64,000 nt of DNA from JBKQVT01 sp963804825 (lineage in GTDB: Bacteria > Planctomycetota > Planctomycetia > Pirellulales > Thermoguttaceae): assembly GCA_963804825.1 (NCBI GenBank), contig CAWDRV010000003.1, forward strand, positions 1,426,001 to 1,490,000. The letters run 5' to 3'. The position numbers and the translations under genes are program-made. Below are positions 37,261-46,057 of this stretch, piece after piece (position 1 is the first letter of the stretch; each line of letters begins with the position of its first letter). Below the pieces are notes generated by a model, which was given only the letters and a program-made list of their open reading frames with translations, had not been told where the DNA came from and made no database searches.

Positions 37261-37824
37261 ATGATCGCCAAAGACATCAAGAACGGCAGTATTGTCAACT
37301 TCAACGACGCCCCGTGCACGATCGAGTCGATCACGGTGCAGAGCCCGTCGGCCCGCGGGGCCGCCACGATCTATAAGTATCGCGCGCGGAACCTGATTAC
37401 GAAGCAGAAGGTCGATATCACCCTCCGCAGCGGCGAAATGCTGCCCGAGGCCGATTTCCGCAAACGGCCGATCAAGTTCATGTACGCCGACGCCGAGCGG
37501 ATGCACTTCCTCGACCAGGAAGACTACAACCAATATTCCCTGCCCAAGGACGACTTGGCCGAGGAGAGCAAGTTTCTCACCGAGGAACTGGAGGGCGTCC
37601 AGGCGCTGATCTACAACGACGAGTGCGTGGGCATCCAGTTGCCAGTCACGGTCGAGTTGAAGGTGATCCAATGCGACCCGGGCATCAAGGGTGCCTCGGC
37701 CACCGCGCGGAGCAAGCCCGCCACGCTGCAAACCGGCCTGGTCGTCCAGGTGCCCGAGTATCTCTCGCAGGGCGAGGTCATCAAGGTGGATACCCGCACG
37801 GGGCAGTATCTCTCCCGGGCGTGA
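37261..37824 (+). CDS. efpL: Elongation factor P-like protein EfpL (YeiP)
   Basis: Ribosome-rescue factor of the EF-P family that relieves stalling at difficult peptide-bond sequences. The KOW domain carries SPSARGAATIYKYRARN at the loop that enters the peptidyl-transferase centre. Arg stands where EF-P has its modified Lys, as in E. coli YeiP (SPTARGAATLYK). The two OB domains follow, and the C-terminus with GIKGASATARSKPATLQTGL and VPEYLSQGEVIKVDTRTG is YeiP-like. 187 residues. The ATG at 37261 is chosen because the upstream codons translate a repeat. Confidence 0.93.
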   Translation: MIAKDIKNGSIVNFNDAPCTIESITVQSPSARGAATIYKYRARNLITKQKVDITLRSGEMLPEADFRKRPIKFMYADAERMHFLDQEDYNQYSLPKDDLAEESKFLTEELEGVQALIYNDECVGIQLPVTVELKVIQCDPGIKGASATARSKPATLQTGLVVQVPEYLSQGEVIKVDTRTGQYLSRA

Positions 37825-38058
37825 GCGGAAGGGGGGAAGGCGGAGGGCGGAGGGCGGAAGGCAGCGAGACAGCGGGGTAAGCCGCTGCGTAACGTCGAAT
37901 CGCTGGAGAGCGGAAGGCGGACGGGAGAAATTGGTGCGGAGTTTTTATTTTTTATGTGCGGCGTATTCCCGCCGCCAAAATTAAGGCTCCCGACCCGCGT
38001 ACCGTCCTCAATGGCACCGTTCCGGGGGAATGAAACCACTTTACGGGAAGGTATACAT

Positions 38059-38532
38059 ATGGACCCTGTGATTTTGGAGGCGCGAAGGAGGCGGGAGAGG
38101 CGGCAAAAAATCATCGCACTAGCGGTCGCCGGCGGCGTTTTAGCCCTACTGGCATTCGGCGGCGGGATCGCACTTTTCACGTCTGGGATCCTTTTCAATA
38201 CCGATCCGGACTTGGCGGCTGTGCGGGCGTGGCTGAAAGAAAACACCGACACTGGACACTGGGAAGAAGTGAAGTGGTGGCCGGGGCGACCTTACAAGAG
38301 CCGCCTGAACTGGGACGACGTTGACCTTATTGGTGATCCAAACTTTAAGCCCAAACCTGCCCGCTTTGAAATGATCCGCCTTTGCCGGCTAAGGTACCGG
38401 GAGGGCGGTTCAATTCACGATCAGATATTCGAGATTCGCAACGGCAAAGCGGAAAAGGGATATTCGCCGTGGACTCCAGGCCCGAACATTATCTGGGGAA
38501 ACTTCTATTACCACCAACACGGCACGGAATAA
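38059..38532 (+). CDS. Membrane-anchored protein of unknown function
   Basis: 157-residue protein. A basic N-terminus (ILEARRRRERRQK) precedes one transmembrane helix (IIALAVAGGVLALLAFGGGIALF, about residues 18-40), consistent with positive-inside topology. A soluble domain rich in Trp follows (HWEEVKWWPGRPYKSR, then IIWGNFYYHQHGTE). Its base composition is AT-richer than its neighbours. A GGGAAGG ribosome-binding site lies before the ATG at 38059. No family recognised. Confidence 0.7.
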   Translation: MDPVILEARRRRERRQKIIALAVAGGVLALLAFGGGIALFTSGILFNTDPDLAAVRAWLKENTDTGHWEEVKWWPGRPYKSRLNWDDVDLIGDPNFKPKPARFEMIRLCRLRYREGGSIHDQIFEIRNGKAEKGYSPWTPGPNIIWGNFYYHQHGTE

Positions 38533-39013
38533 TGCTGCTAGCGCGTGATGCGCTTGCTGATGCCGTTTTGTCCAGAGACGGTCGATTGTGGACAGAAGGC
38601 AGGGCTATGTACTTGGCTCCAGCACCACAACCCTCCGGTGGTTGGTAGCTTGCCCAAGGATGGCGGATTGTGAAAAAGTCTCGGAGGCCAAGACACAAGA
38701 TCCCCGGTGCAGTGCGAAAATACTTGTTGGGTGGGGTGCTCCAAACTGGGATACGTCCCGGGTACTTCCGCCCCACCTGCTGAAAACAATCGAACAGGTT
38801 GCCGACCTGCGTTAGCGGCAAACTCGCTGGCCGGCTGCGTTTTCTAGCGTGGCGATCCGCGGGTGGCCCCGATAGCTTTGCTATCGGGGTGCCGCGGGCA
38901 CAAGAGGCAGTCGGGACGGGGGGCTCTATTTCCTGCGCACGGCGTTATCGCGCGGCAGAAAAAGACCTCTCGACACCGTTGTCCTTTCGCCCGCCAGCAC
39001 GTGCATGGCAACG
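38533..39013. other. AT-richer region without a convincing gene
   Basis: About 480 bases. Only a short, weak plus-strand ORF (38588-38815) is open and its codon use looks random. Positions 38867-38889 form a strong hairpin CCCCGATAG/CTATCGGGG, a copy of which is at 39411-39431. The lower GC content around 38533-39316 compared with the flanks may mark acquired DNA. Confidence 0.5.
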
Positions 39014-39316
39014 CTACGCTTGCCGTCGCAGACTCTTCAATCGCGTTGCTTCGCGGAGCACTTCTTCTCTAGCGTCGGAAATGCTCCGGAACGGTGAGTC
39101 GCCTATCCACGGAAATGGATCACTGGGAGATTCTCCCTGAATGGCGCCGACGAACCCGACAGTTTGGTTGCCAAATACGGCAGGCCACCCGATTTCTTTG
39201 CGGTCCTGTTCGGACCAGCCATCGGGAACCGCCTCGATGCAAGTTATCATTTGGTCTTCCAGTACACCTGACTGCCCGGTGCCGTAGCGTTCGACGATCT
39301 GCGCGGGGGTAAACAT
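39014..39316 (-). CDS. Small protein of unknown function
   Basis: 100-residue protein starting MFTPAQIVERYGTGQSGV, with CIEAVPDGWSEQDRKEIGWPAVFG and FVGAIQGESPSDPFPWIG. A strong ribosome-binding site (GGAGGCGATTTCA just before the ATG) supports it. No domain or membrane segment is recognised. It is followed on the minus-strand side by the AT-richer region and preceded by a REP hairpin. Confidence 0.65.
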   Translation of the reverse strand: MFTPAQIVERYGTGQSGVLEDQMITCIEAVPDGWSEQDRKEIGWPAVFGNQTVGFVGAIQGESPSDPFPWIGDSPFRSISDAREEVLREATRLKSLRRQA

Positions 39317-39407
39317 TGAAATCGCCTCCTTTATGATCTAACGAAACCCGTTTATCGACCAAAATGATTCTACATCTTTCCGTTGAATGAGACAACAAAT
39401 CGCGGGT

Positions 39408-39450
39408 GGTCCCGATAACTTTTCTATCGGGCGTCCGCGGGCCCCAGGGG
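39408..39450. repeat. CCCGATA hairpin, second copy
   Basis: CCCGATAACTTTTCTATCGGG within CGCGGGTGG...CCGCGGGC context, matching the hairpin at 38867-38889 with two substitutions. It lies in the spacer between the 100-residue gene and hicB. Confidence 0.75.
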
Positions 39451-39505
39451 CTTTCGCGGGATAGGGAAGCTCCCCTTGGGGCAAATTTGCTCTTGGTCGG
39501 CAAGA

Positions 39506-39718
39506 CTACGCGAAGATGAGTCGGCGGCCTTTGGGCTCTGGAATCGGATCGCCATACTCCTTGGCGGTATCGATCCAAAGCGACATCGCCTCCTTGATGG
39601 CGGCCAGCGCGGACTCATGGCTCGGTCCGTGCGCCATGCACCCCGGCAACTCGGGCACCTCCGCGACAAAGGCGTCGTCCTCGACACTCCAATAAATGAT
39701 CACTTCATACTTGTCCAT
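39506..39718 (-). CDS. hicB: HicB-family antitoxin
   Basis: 70-residue antitoxin of a type II toxin-antitoxin pair. The HicB core is seen: VIIYWSVEDDAFVAEVPELPGCMAHG, then ESALAAIKEAMSLWIDTAKEYG, ending RRLIFA. It would bind and inhibit the HicA toxin. Unlike longer HicB proteins it lacks an obvious C-terminal HTH or RHH domain. The ATG at 39718 overlaps the hicA stop by one base; an in-frame TTG lies one codon upstream. Confidence 0.93.
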   Translation of the reverse strand: MDKYEVIIYWSVEDDAFVAEVPELPGCMAHGPSHESALAAIKEAMSLWIDTAKEYGDPIPEPKGRRLIFA

Positions 39719-39972
39719 CAACTTTCATCTCCAAGCCGGTATTTCACAATGACTTGTCGCACCTGACGAACCTGATAAGGTCTTGCCTTGCTGCCGTCCT
39801 TCTGCAAATTGATCTTTTCGACCACGCCAGACCGTCGGAAGATGTGATGACTGCCACGAATCCGCTGCTCGAATCCCAGACGACCCAGAAGGTGTCGCAG
39901 ATCGTCAAATGCAATGTTCGCGTCGGCCGTCCCTTGCAATACCTGGGCCAATACGCGATCAACTTTGCTCAT
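39718..39972 (-). CDS. hicA: HicA-family toxin (mRNA interferase)
   Basis: 84-residue toxin predicted to cleave mRNA. It has the small dsRBD-like HicA fold: FDDLRHLLGRLGFEQRIRGSHHIFRR with the catalytic His in GSHH near residue 42, then NLQKDGSKARPYQVRQVRQVI. The gene order toxin-antitoxin (hicA then hicB) with a one-base overlap is typical. A second, reversed-order hicBA pair is at 54865-55232. Confidence 0.93.
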   Translation of the reverse strand: MSKVDRVLAQVLQGTADANIAFDDLRHLLGRLGFEQRIRGSHHIFRRSGVVEKINLQKDGSKARPYQVRQVRQVIVKYRLGDES

Positions 39973-40012
39973 TACAGTATTCTACCGTCCAAAAGATGGC
40001 CATACAAGCCAA

Positions 40013-41249
40013 TTACGGTCGAATCTCCTCCACGCGGCTGACGGCCTCGCCGCGGGAAAATCGCGTCGTGATCTGCTCGCCCACGGCCAATTCGCTCGCG
40101 TTGCGAATCAAACGACCGTCGGCCGTCCGGTGGGTCAGACTATAGCCGCGACCCAACACGGCCAACGGACTGAGCGACTCCAGCCGGGCCGCGGTCGCGT
40201 CGAGCTGACGGCCGGCACGCTCCAACCGGGCGCGGACCGCCCGGGCGGCCGAAGTCTCCAACTCGTCCAGCCGCCGCGCAAGCTCCTCGATCCGCTGCAA
40301 CGGGCGGCGAAAGACCCGCGACCGGGCGATGGCCTCCACGCCGCGCCCGGCCCGACGACAGGCGAAACCGCATCGCCGCGCCGGCCCGCTGCTCGATCTG
40401 ACGCAGACGAGCGATCAACTCCTCCGCCGCCGGCGCGACCAGCTCGGCCGCCTCGCTGGGCGTCAACGCGCGAACGTCGGCCACCAGGTCGGAAAGCGTT
40501 ACGTCGATCTCGTGACCGACGGCCGACACGACCGGAATCCGCGAGGCGAAAATGGCGCGGACCACCACCTCTTCGTTGAACGCCCAGAGGTCTTCGAGGC
40601 TGCCGCCGCCCCGGGCGACCACGAGGCAGTCGATCGGCAGCGGCAGGCGGTTGGCCGTGGCGATGGCGGCGGCGATCTCCTCGGCGGCGCCTTCGCCTTG
40701 CACGCGGACGGGGAAGACCAGCACGTCGGCCCCGCGCCAGCGACGGCCCAACACCTGGAGAAAATCGTGGATGGCCGCCCCCGTGGGGCTGGTGACGAGT
40801 CCGATCCGGCGGGCCAGCGGCGGCAGCGGCCGCTTGCGCGCCGGGTCGAAAAGCCCCTCGCGGGCGAGCTTTTCCCGAAGCTGCCGCAGGGCCAACTCCA
40901 ACGCCCCCATCCCCTTCGGCTCGATCTCGTCGACGATCAACTGGTAGCTGCCCCGCGGCGCGTACACGTCGAGGTGTCCGAGGCAGATCACTTCCAGGCC
41001 GTCGGCCAGCTCGAAGCGGACCCGGGCGGCGACGTTGCGCCAGAGGGCCGCGCGGATCTGGGCCCGGTCGTCCTTGAGCGTCAGGTAGCAATGGCCCGAC
41101 TGCGGCCGGGAGAGGTTCGAGATTTCGCCGCTGACCCAGACCGCCGGGAACGCGTTTTCCAGCAGGTCCTTGATCCGCACGGTCAGTTCGTAGACCGACA
41201 GGATCGGCGGTGACTCGGGCGATTCGGGGAATAGGTCTTTCTGCGGCAT
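40013..41249 (-). CDS. xseA: Exodeoxyribonuclease VII large subunit, one frameshift
   Basis: Catalytic subunit of exonuclease VII, which degrades single-stranded DNA. The N-terminal OB fold is seen (YELTVRIKDLLENAFPAVWVSGEISNL). LVTSPTGAAIHDFL and VARGGGSLEDLWAFN are the catalytic-core blocks, followed by SAVGHEIDVTLSD. The coiled-coil C-terminus ends with SLSPLAVLGRGYSL. One break near 40350 separates the core from the C-terminal segment. About 412 codons. No xseB was found in the window. Confidence 0.93.
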
Positions 41250-41278
41250 GACGAATTCGTTTGTGTTGTGGAGCACCT

Positions 41279-41360
41279 GTAGGGTGGGTCGAACGGAGCG
41301 AGACCCACCAGCAGTCGTTCGCGGATTATGGTGGGTCTCGCTGCGCTTGACCCACCCTAC
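41279..41360. repeat. GTAGGGTGGGTC inverted repeat, second copy
   Basis: Inverted repeat GTAGGGTGGGTC...GAGACCCACCA and TGGTGGGTCTCG...GACCCACCCTAC, like the copy at 23125-23207. It lies between the xseA start and the 3' end of the acyltransferase and is translated as the last residues of the latter. Confidence 0.85.
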
Positions 41361-42090
41361 CACTATTGCGGCGCGAGGCGCCCAGCGGCGCGGCGGCCCG
41401 CCAAAGGCGCGATTGGCCGGGCTTGCGGACAGGCGACTCGGCCCAGCTTTCGGCCTCCTCGGTCAGGCGATTGAGCAACTGCTCGGTCCGGAGGCGGAAA
41501 TGTTCCAGGCCCGCCCGGTCCAGGTCCGGGGGGATGAAAACTTCGCCGGTGGCGATGGCACGGGCCCGCGAGCAAGGCCGCGGAATGGCGAAGCGGTCCC
41601 AACTATTCAGCCGCCAGGGGCGATCGTAGGCGTAGCCCATCAAGACCAGCGGCAGCCCCAGCTTCGAGGCGAGGAAGATCGGTCCCGGGGCCATGCGGCG
41701 TCGGGGGCCGCGGGGTCCGTCGGGCGTGATCGTCAGGTGCATCCGCCGGCTGGTCGCCAGCAACTGGCGGAGGGCCGCCACGCCGCCGCGGTTCGTCGAG
41801 CCGCGGACGAAAGCGAAGCCCAAGTGATGCGCCGCGTGGGAGAGAATCTCGGCGTCCCGGTGCCGGCTCAGCAGCATCGACAGGTTGCAGTGACCGCGGA
41901 GGTAGATGGGAAACAAGAGGTACTCGTGCCAGAACAGGTAAATCTTGTTGCCCCGGCATTGGGGGAAGATGGGGTCGATGGCCCGATCGTAGTAGGCCGC
42001 TTTGTAGTCGAGCGTTCCCATCCACGCGCGGATGGCCGCCGAAGCCAGCAGTCCGCCCAGCTTGTTGACGAGGGGATTATCCAGTTTCAT
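41326..42090 (-). CDS. DUF374-type lysophospholipid acyltransferase family protein
   Basis: 254-residue protein of the LPLAT superfamily (DUF374 type), probably acylating a lipid A or phospholipid precursor at the inner membrane. Seen: YLFWHEYLLFPIYLRG with the acyltransferase His, FVRGSTNRGGVAALR, and the DUF374 signature TITPDGPRGPRRRMAPG near residue 120. The last residues (GRVGQAQRDPP) are translated from the inverted repeat at 41279-41360. It overlaps the 3' end of dapF by 14 bases, so the two are coupled. Confidence 0.85.
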   Translation of the reverse strand: MKLDNPLVNKLGGLLASAAIRAWMGTLDYKAAYYDRAIDPIFPQCRGNKIYLFWHEYLLFPIYLRGHCNLSMLLSRHRDAEILSHAAHHLGFAFVRGSTNRGGVAALRQLLATSRRMHLTITPDGPRGPRRRMAPGPIFLASKLGLPLVLMGYAYDRPWRLNSWDRFAIPRPCSRARAIATGEVFIPPDLDRAGLEHFRLRTEQLLNRLTEEAESWAESPVRKPGQSRLWRAAAPLGASRRNSGRVGQAQRDPP

Positions 42091-42939
42091 GGTCGTCCCA
42101 CTGCCCCTGGAAGACCTCGACGGCCGGTCCGGTCAGGAAGACGTGGTTATCGTCGGCCCAATGGAGATCGAGGTCGCCGCCGGGGAGGTGGACCAGCAGC
42201 TTGCGCCGGTCCGCCCGCTGAGCGCGCCGGCCACGCAGACGGCGCAGGCCCCGGAGCCGCAGGCCAGCGTTTCGCCGGCGCCGCGTTCCCAGACGCGCAT
42301 CCGGACTTCGCCGGGGGAAATCACCTCGACGAATTCGGCGTTGACCCGCTGGGGAAAATGCGGATCGGTCTCGATCTTCGGCCCCAGCCCGAGCACGTCG
42401 CAGTCGGCCAAGCGCTCGACGAACGTGACGCAATGCGGATTGCCCATCGAGACGCAAGTCACGCGGAGGGTCCGGTCCGCGACGGCCAACGGGACCTCGA
42501 CGGCCGCTCCGCCGGGCCGGGCGGTGTCGCCCGGCAGGGTCGTGGGCACCTGCTCGGGCTGGAGGATCGGCTCACCCATGTCGACGCGGACCCGCCGGAC
42601 CTGTCCGCCGGCCAGTTCGAGTTCCAATGAAAGCACGCCGCGGCCGGTCTCGATCTGCAGCCGCTCCTTGCGGCAGAGTCCGTGGTCGAAAAGATACTTG
42701 GCCACGCAGCGGATGCCGTTGCCGCACATTTCGGACTCGGAGCCGTCGGCGTTGAACATCCGCATCCGGGCGTCGGCCTTCCGGCTGGGGCAAATCAAGA
42801 TCAGGCCGTCGCCGCCGATGCCGAAATGGCGGTCGGACACGCGGCGGGCCAATTCGGCGGGCCGCGGCGGCATCGGTTCGGCGAAGCAATCGACGTAGAT
42901 GTAGTCGTTGCCCACCCCTTGCATCTTGGTGAATCGCAT
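42077..42939 (-). CDS. dapF: Diaminopimelate epimerase, one frameshift
   Basis: Cofactor-independent epimerase that converts LL- to meso-diaminopimelate for lysine and peptidoglycan synthesis. MRFTKMQGVGNDYIYVD is the standard start, FGIGGDGLILI follows, and the first catalytic Cys is in ADGSESEMCGNGIRC near residue 75. MGNPHCVTF and the second catalytic Cys in ERGAGETLACGSGACA are present. A break near 42208 (a likely missing C in CCC) shifts the frame, and the C-terminus (KLLVHLPGGDL ... FQGQWDDHETG) is in another frame. About 288 codons. Confidence 0.94.
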
Positions 42940-43026
42940 CGCTGGGCACCCCGGGGGAAAATGGTTCGGGACAGGAGACCGGGGACAGAAGAGTATTTTA
43001 CGCGAAATCGCGGGGAAGTGAAAGCG

Positions 43027-43175
43027 GCGAAACCGCAAGCGACAAGTGACGTCGGTTTTTACCGCCCACGCCCACGGGCTGCGTCCCGTGGGAATGGATG
43101 CCATGGGCAACGTTACCTCCGGCGCACGTCCCACGGGGCGCAGCCCGTGGGCGTGGAGCCCACGGCACGACGGGC
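43027..43175. repeat. GCGAAACCGCAAGC copy and CCCACGGGCTGCG inverted repeat
   Basis: 43027-43040 is one of the nine GCTTGCGGTTTCGCA elements. About 43070-43095 (CCCACGGGCTGCGTCCCGTGGG) and 43128-43155 (GTCCCACGGGGCGCAGCCCGTGGG) are related palindromes facing each other. The second lies inside the 3' end of the glycosyltransferase gene and encodes its last residues. Confidence 0.75.
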
Positions 43176-44834
43176 CATGCCCCCGCTCCCAAGCGGCACG
43201 AACTTGAAAACCTCGATGTAATCCTGGATCGACTTCGGCGGGTCGCCCCACTTTCCATAGATCGGGACGGCATAACTATCGCGGGCGATCAGCTTGTAGG
43301 AACGCTGCATCCCTTCCAGCCAGCGGTCCAGGGCGGTCGTGTCGGGGTCTTGCCGCGTGTCGCGGAACAGCACGCACCGCAGCGGCCACTGGGCCGAAAC
43401 GCGGTCCAGGCGCGGCGGTTCTCCCCGGGCGTGCCGCGGCGAATAAATCCGCTGATTGCAGAGATACAGCGACGACCATCCCCAATTGAACGTTTTCGGC
43501 GCGAGGTTCGCCTTCCAATCGGTCTGGAGGCAGACCAGTTCGCTGTCGTGGGCCAGGTCGAACCAGAACCACTGGGCGAAGTCCCTCGCCCGGAGCGTGA
43601 CGTTCGACTTGTACGGATGCGTCAGGTCGTGCAAGATCGAGCTGCCGGCGACCAGCGCCAGGAGCGCGAGCACGCCCGCGACGGCCCTTTGCGGCCACCG
43701 CCGGGCGAACCACGGAAGCAGCGCCAGCACGCCCAGCCCCATCAGCGCGCAGAACGTCATGGCCGAATAGAGCGTGAACTTCATGTGCTCGCCGTAGGGG
43801 AAACGGTGCATCGCCGCGGCGACGAAATTCAGCCCCAGCGGCACGAGCAACACCGCGAGCAACAGCCACTGCCGCCGACGGACCAACAGCGCGAACCCCA
43901 CGACGCAGCAGAGAAACGTCAGCGTGCTGCCGCCGCCGGGTCCGCCGACGGGATACGCCGACATGCTGCCGGTGTGCGTGCTCACGAACCAGCCGATCAG
44001 TTGCAGCGGATGGGTCAACGGCGGGAACGATTGGTTCCACATCCCTTCCATCCCCTTCAGATTCGACTCGCCCACGGCCGCGCGACTGACCAGCAAGGTC
44101 GTCAGGAAACCGGCGGCCAGGAGGACATTGAAAGCGATCCAGGCCGTCCAGCCGCGGCGGCCCGTCGTCCAGAGGACGCAGCCGACGATCAGGCTGACGC
44201 CGCCTCCGACGAAGACGGCCGGGTAGGAAAACCCGACCGCCGGCACGATCACGGCGGCCAGCCCCCAGAGCCAGCCGGTGGCGTCCGGCCGGCGCAGCCA
44301 ACGGGCCAACATGACCAGCATCACCAGGGCCAGGAAAAGGTCGCATCCATAGGGCTTGGCCTCGGCCGCATAGCGGATCGGCGGATACGCGACGGCGAAG
44401 ATGCCGAAGGTGGCCACCAGCGCGGTTCCCCGCAGCAGCAGCCCGGCCAGATGGCGGAAGAGAAACAGGCTGGCGATGCCGCACGCGAACGGGACCAGCC
44501 GCAGCGTGTATTCCGAGAACCCCAGCAGCCGCACGGCGGCCAGTTGGCACCAGAGGAACAGCGTCGGCGCGACCTGGCCGTAGCTCAGCGGCTTAAGCAT
44601 GTCAAGAAAGCCGCGGTCCAGGTAATTCGTCGAGAGCATGGCCTCGTCTTCCCAAAGCGGGAATCGCAGGAGATAGCGGACCAGCCGCGCAGAGAGCCCG
44701 ACGGCCAGGAAGATCCACAGCCACTGCGTTTGCTGCCTTGGAGAGAGCAGTTCAACGTCCGCCGCGAAGGGACGAAACGGGAGTTCCTTTTCCCCTCGCA
44801 AGGGGAGTGTTGGAAGGACGTTCCTCCACGACAT
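43113..44834 (-). CDS. Multi-pass membrane glycosyltransferase, GT39/ArnT-like
   Basis: 573-residue integral membrane protein of the GT-C type, probably transferring a sugar from a polyprenyl-phosphate donor. A first helix (WLWIFLAVGLSARLVRYLLR) is followed by FPLWEDEAMLSTNYLDR, where the DE acidic pair is the typical GT-C catalytic loop. About nine further hydrophobic helices follow (for example PTLFLWCQLAAVRLLG), and a soluble C-terminal domain (about 430-573) completes the protein. The last 15 residues come from a repeat. The start is the ATG at 44834. No sugar specificity can be assigned. Confidence 0.83.
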   Translation of the reverse strand: MSWRNVLPTLPLRGEKELPFRPFAADVELLSPRQQTQWLWIFLAVGLSARLVRYLLRFPLWEDEAMLSTNYLDRGFLDMLKPLSYGQVAPTLFLWCQLAAVRLLGFSEYTLRLVPFACGIASLFLFRHLAGLLLRGTALVATFGIFAVAYPPIRYAAEAKPYGCDLFLALVMLVMLARWLRRPDATGWLWGLAAVIVPAVGFSYPAVFVGGGVSLIVGCVLWTTGRRGWTAWIAFNVLLAAGFLTTLLVSRAAVGESNLKGMEGMWNQSFPPLTHPLQLIGWFVSTHTGSMSAYPVGGPGGGSTLTFLCCVVGFALLVRRRQWLLLAVLLVPLGLNFVAAAMHRFPYGEHMKFTLYSAMTFCALMGLGVLALLPWFARRWPQRAVAGVLALLALVAGSSILHDLTHPYKSNVTLRARDFAQWFWFDLAHDSELVCLQTDWKANLAPKTFNWGWSSLYLCNQRIYSPRHARGEPPRLDRVSAQWPLRCVLFRDTRQDPDTTALDRWLEGMQRSYKLIARDSYAVPIYGKWGDPPKSIQDYIEVFKFVPLGSGGMARRAVGSTPTGCAPWDVRRR

Positions 44835-44989
44835 GTTCCATCTCCGTCCGGGAACAGGTTGGGGCAGGGGGGCGAAATTCGCGCGCAGATCCCCACCCGG
44901 AGGAGAGAATGGTACCGCAAGGGTGCGCCGCGGAACAATGCCAATTCGCGCGTGGCACCCAACGAGCCAGGATATGGCCCGCTGATGGT

Positions 44990-46057
44990 CTACTCGCCGG
45001 GATTGCGGGTGACGGGCTCCATCACCTTCGTGTTGCGATCGACGGCCAGGACGATCGTCCGCTGCTCGACGCCGTCGCAACTGCTGGCCACCAGGGGCAA
45101 CACGTGCCGCCGGTTGGGCAGGTTGAATCGGACGGCAAAGGTCCCGTCCGGGCGGACGTGGACCGGCTCGCCGCGGAGGGTGACGCGGGCGTTGGGATCG
45201 GCCACTCCGTGAACGATCAGCTCGGTTTCCACCTGCAAGTTGAACTCGCCGTGGGTGGGGCCGAAGGCGGCGGCCCCGTGGCCGAACTGGGTGGTCATCG
45301 GATCGCCCATCGGACGGCGCAAGTGTTCCTCGAAGATTTCCTTCAACTCGCCGTTGTTGTCCTGCTCGACGTATCCGCCGCTCATGGCGTAGATGCGGTC
45401 GAAGTCCTTGGCGACCGCCGCCCAGTTCTTGTCGAACGTATCGCCGGCGGCGCCGCTGGGGGTGCGGACGATGTTGCTCCGCGCCAGGCTGTAGAAGCGG
45501 TTTGCGGAGGCCAAGTAACCGATTTCGACCTGATAACTCTTCGGGGGATTATGGACGTCGATGTACCAGTTGTTCACGCCGCCGTGGATTTCGATGTCGC
45601 GGACCGGCTGCCGGGCCGACGAGGTCGTGCCGTTGTAACTGACTTCATGGAGCCGCAGGACGGGACGCGACTGGTGCCAATGTTGTCCCATGGCCGCTCG
45701 GGCGCGGTCGATGCTCCGCCGGCTGAGTTCCCAATAGACGTGCAGCCAATAGGGATCGCGGACCATGACGATCACCCGGTCCTTGACATGCCCGGTCTCC
45801 TCGTCCAAGGGGCGCATCGCCAGGTCCTTGGCCTCGGCCAGCTTGGCCTTGATCTGCTCCAACCGGCGGAGCAGGCGGGGGTTGCGATCCTTTTTGGACG
45901 AGCCGTTCTGCTTGCCCGACGCCCGTACAACCTGCTTCACCAGGGCGTCGATCAATTGGTCTTTGCGCATGGTATGCCAGCCGGCGACCTTCTTTTTTCT
46001 GGCCATGGCCGCCAGGTCCTTGACCGTTCGGTTTTTGAGCTTTGCTACAGTGGTCAC
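44990..46057 (-). CDS. DUF4912 domain protein with N-terminal Rho-N/SAP-like domain
   Basis: 355-residue cytoplasmic protein. The N-terminal 45 residues (LKNRTVKDLAAMARKKKVAGWHTMRKDQLIDALVKQV) have the Rho-N/SAP fold pattern. A Lys/Arg-rich linker follows. The DUF4912 core (about 90-200) has VIVMVRDPYWLHVYWELS, then VNNWYIDVHNPPKSYQVEIGYL, typical of the family. The C-terminal part (about 260-355) has an Ig-like beta pattern (ARVTLRGEPVHVRPDG). The molecular function of the family is unknown. No repeats interrupt it. Confidence 0.82.
   Translation of the reverse strand: MTTVAKLKNRTVKDLAAMARKKKVAGWHTMRKDQLIDALVKQVVRASGKQNGSSKKDRNPRLLRRLEQIKAKLAEAKDLAMRPLDEETGHVKDRVIVMVRDPYWLHVYWELSRRSIDRARAAMGQHWHQSRPVLRLHEVSYNGTTSSARQPVRDIEIHGGVNNWYIDVHNPPKSYQVEIGYLASANRFYSLARSNIVRTPSGAAGDTFDKNWAAVAKDFDRIYAMSGGYVEQDNNGELKEIFEEHLRRPMGDPMTTQFGHGAAAFGPTHGEFNLQVETELIVHGVADPNARVTLRGEPVHVRPDGTFAVRFNLPNRRHVLPLVASSCDGVEQRTIVLAVDRNTKVMEPVTRNPGE

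Noticed and set aside
38588..38815. A 75-codon plus-strand ORF
   Set aside because: No ribosome-binding site, amino acid composition looks random, and no family pattern was recognised.
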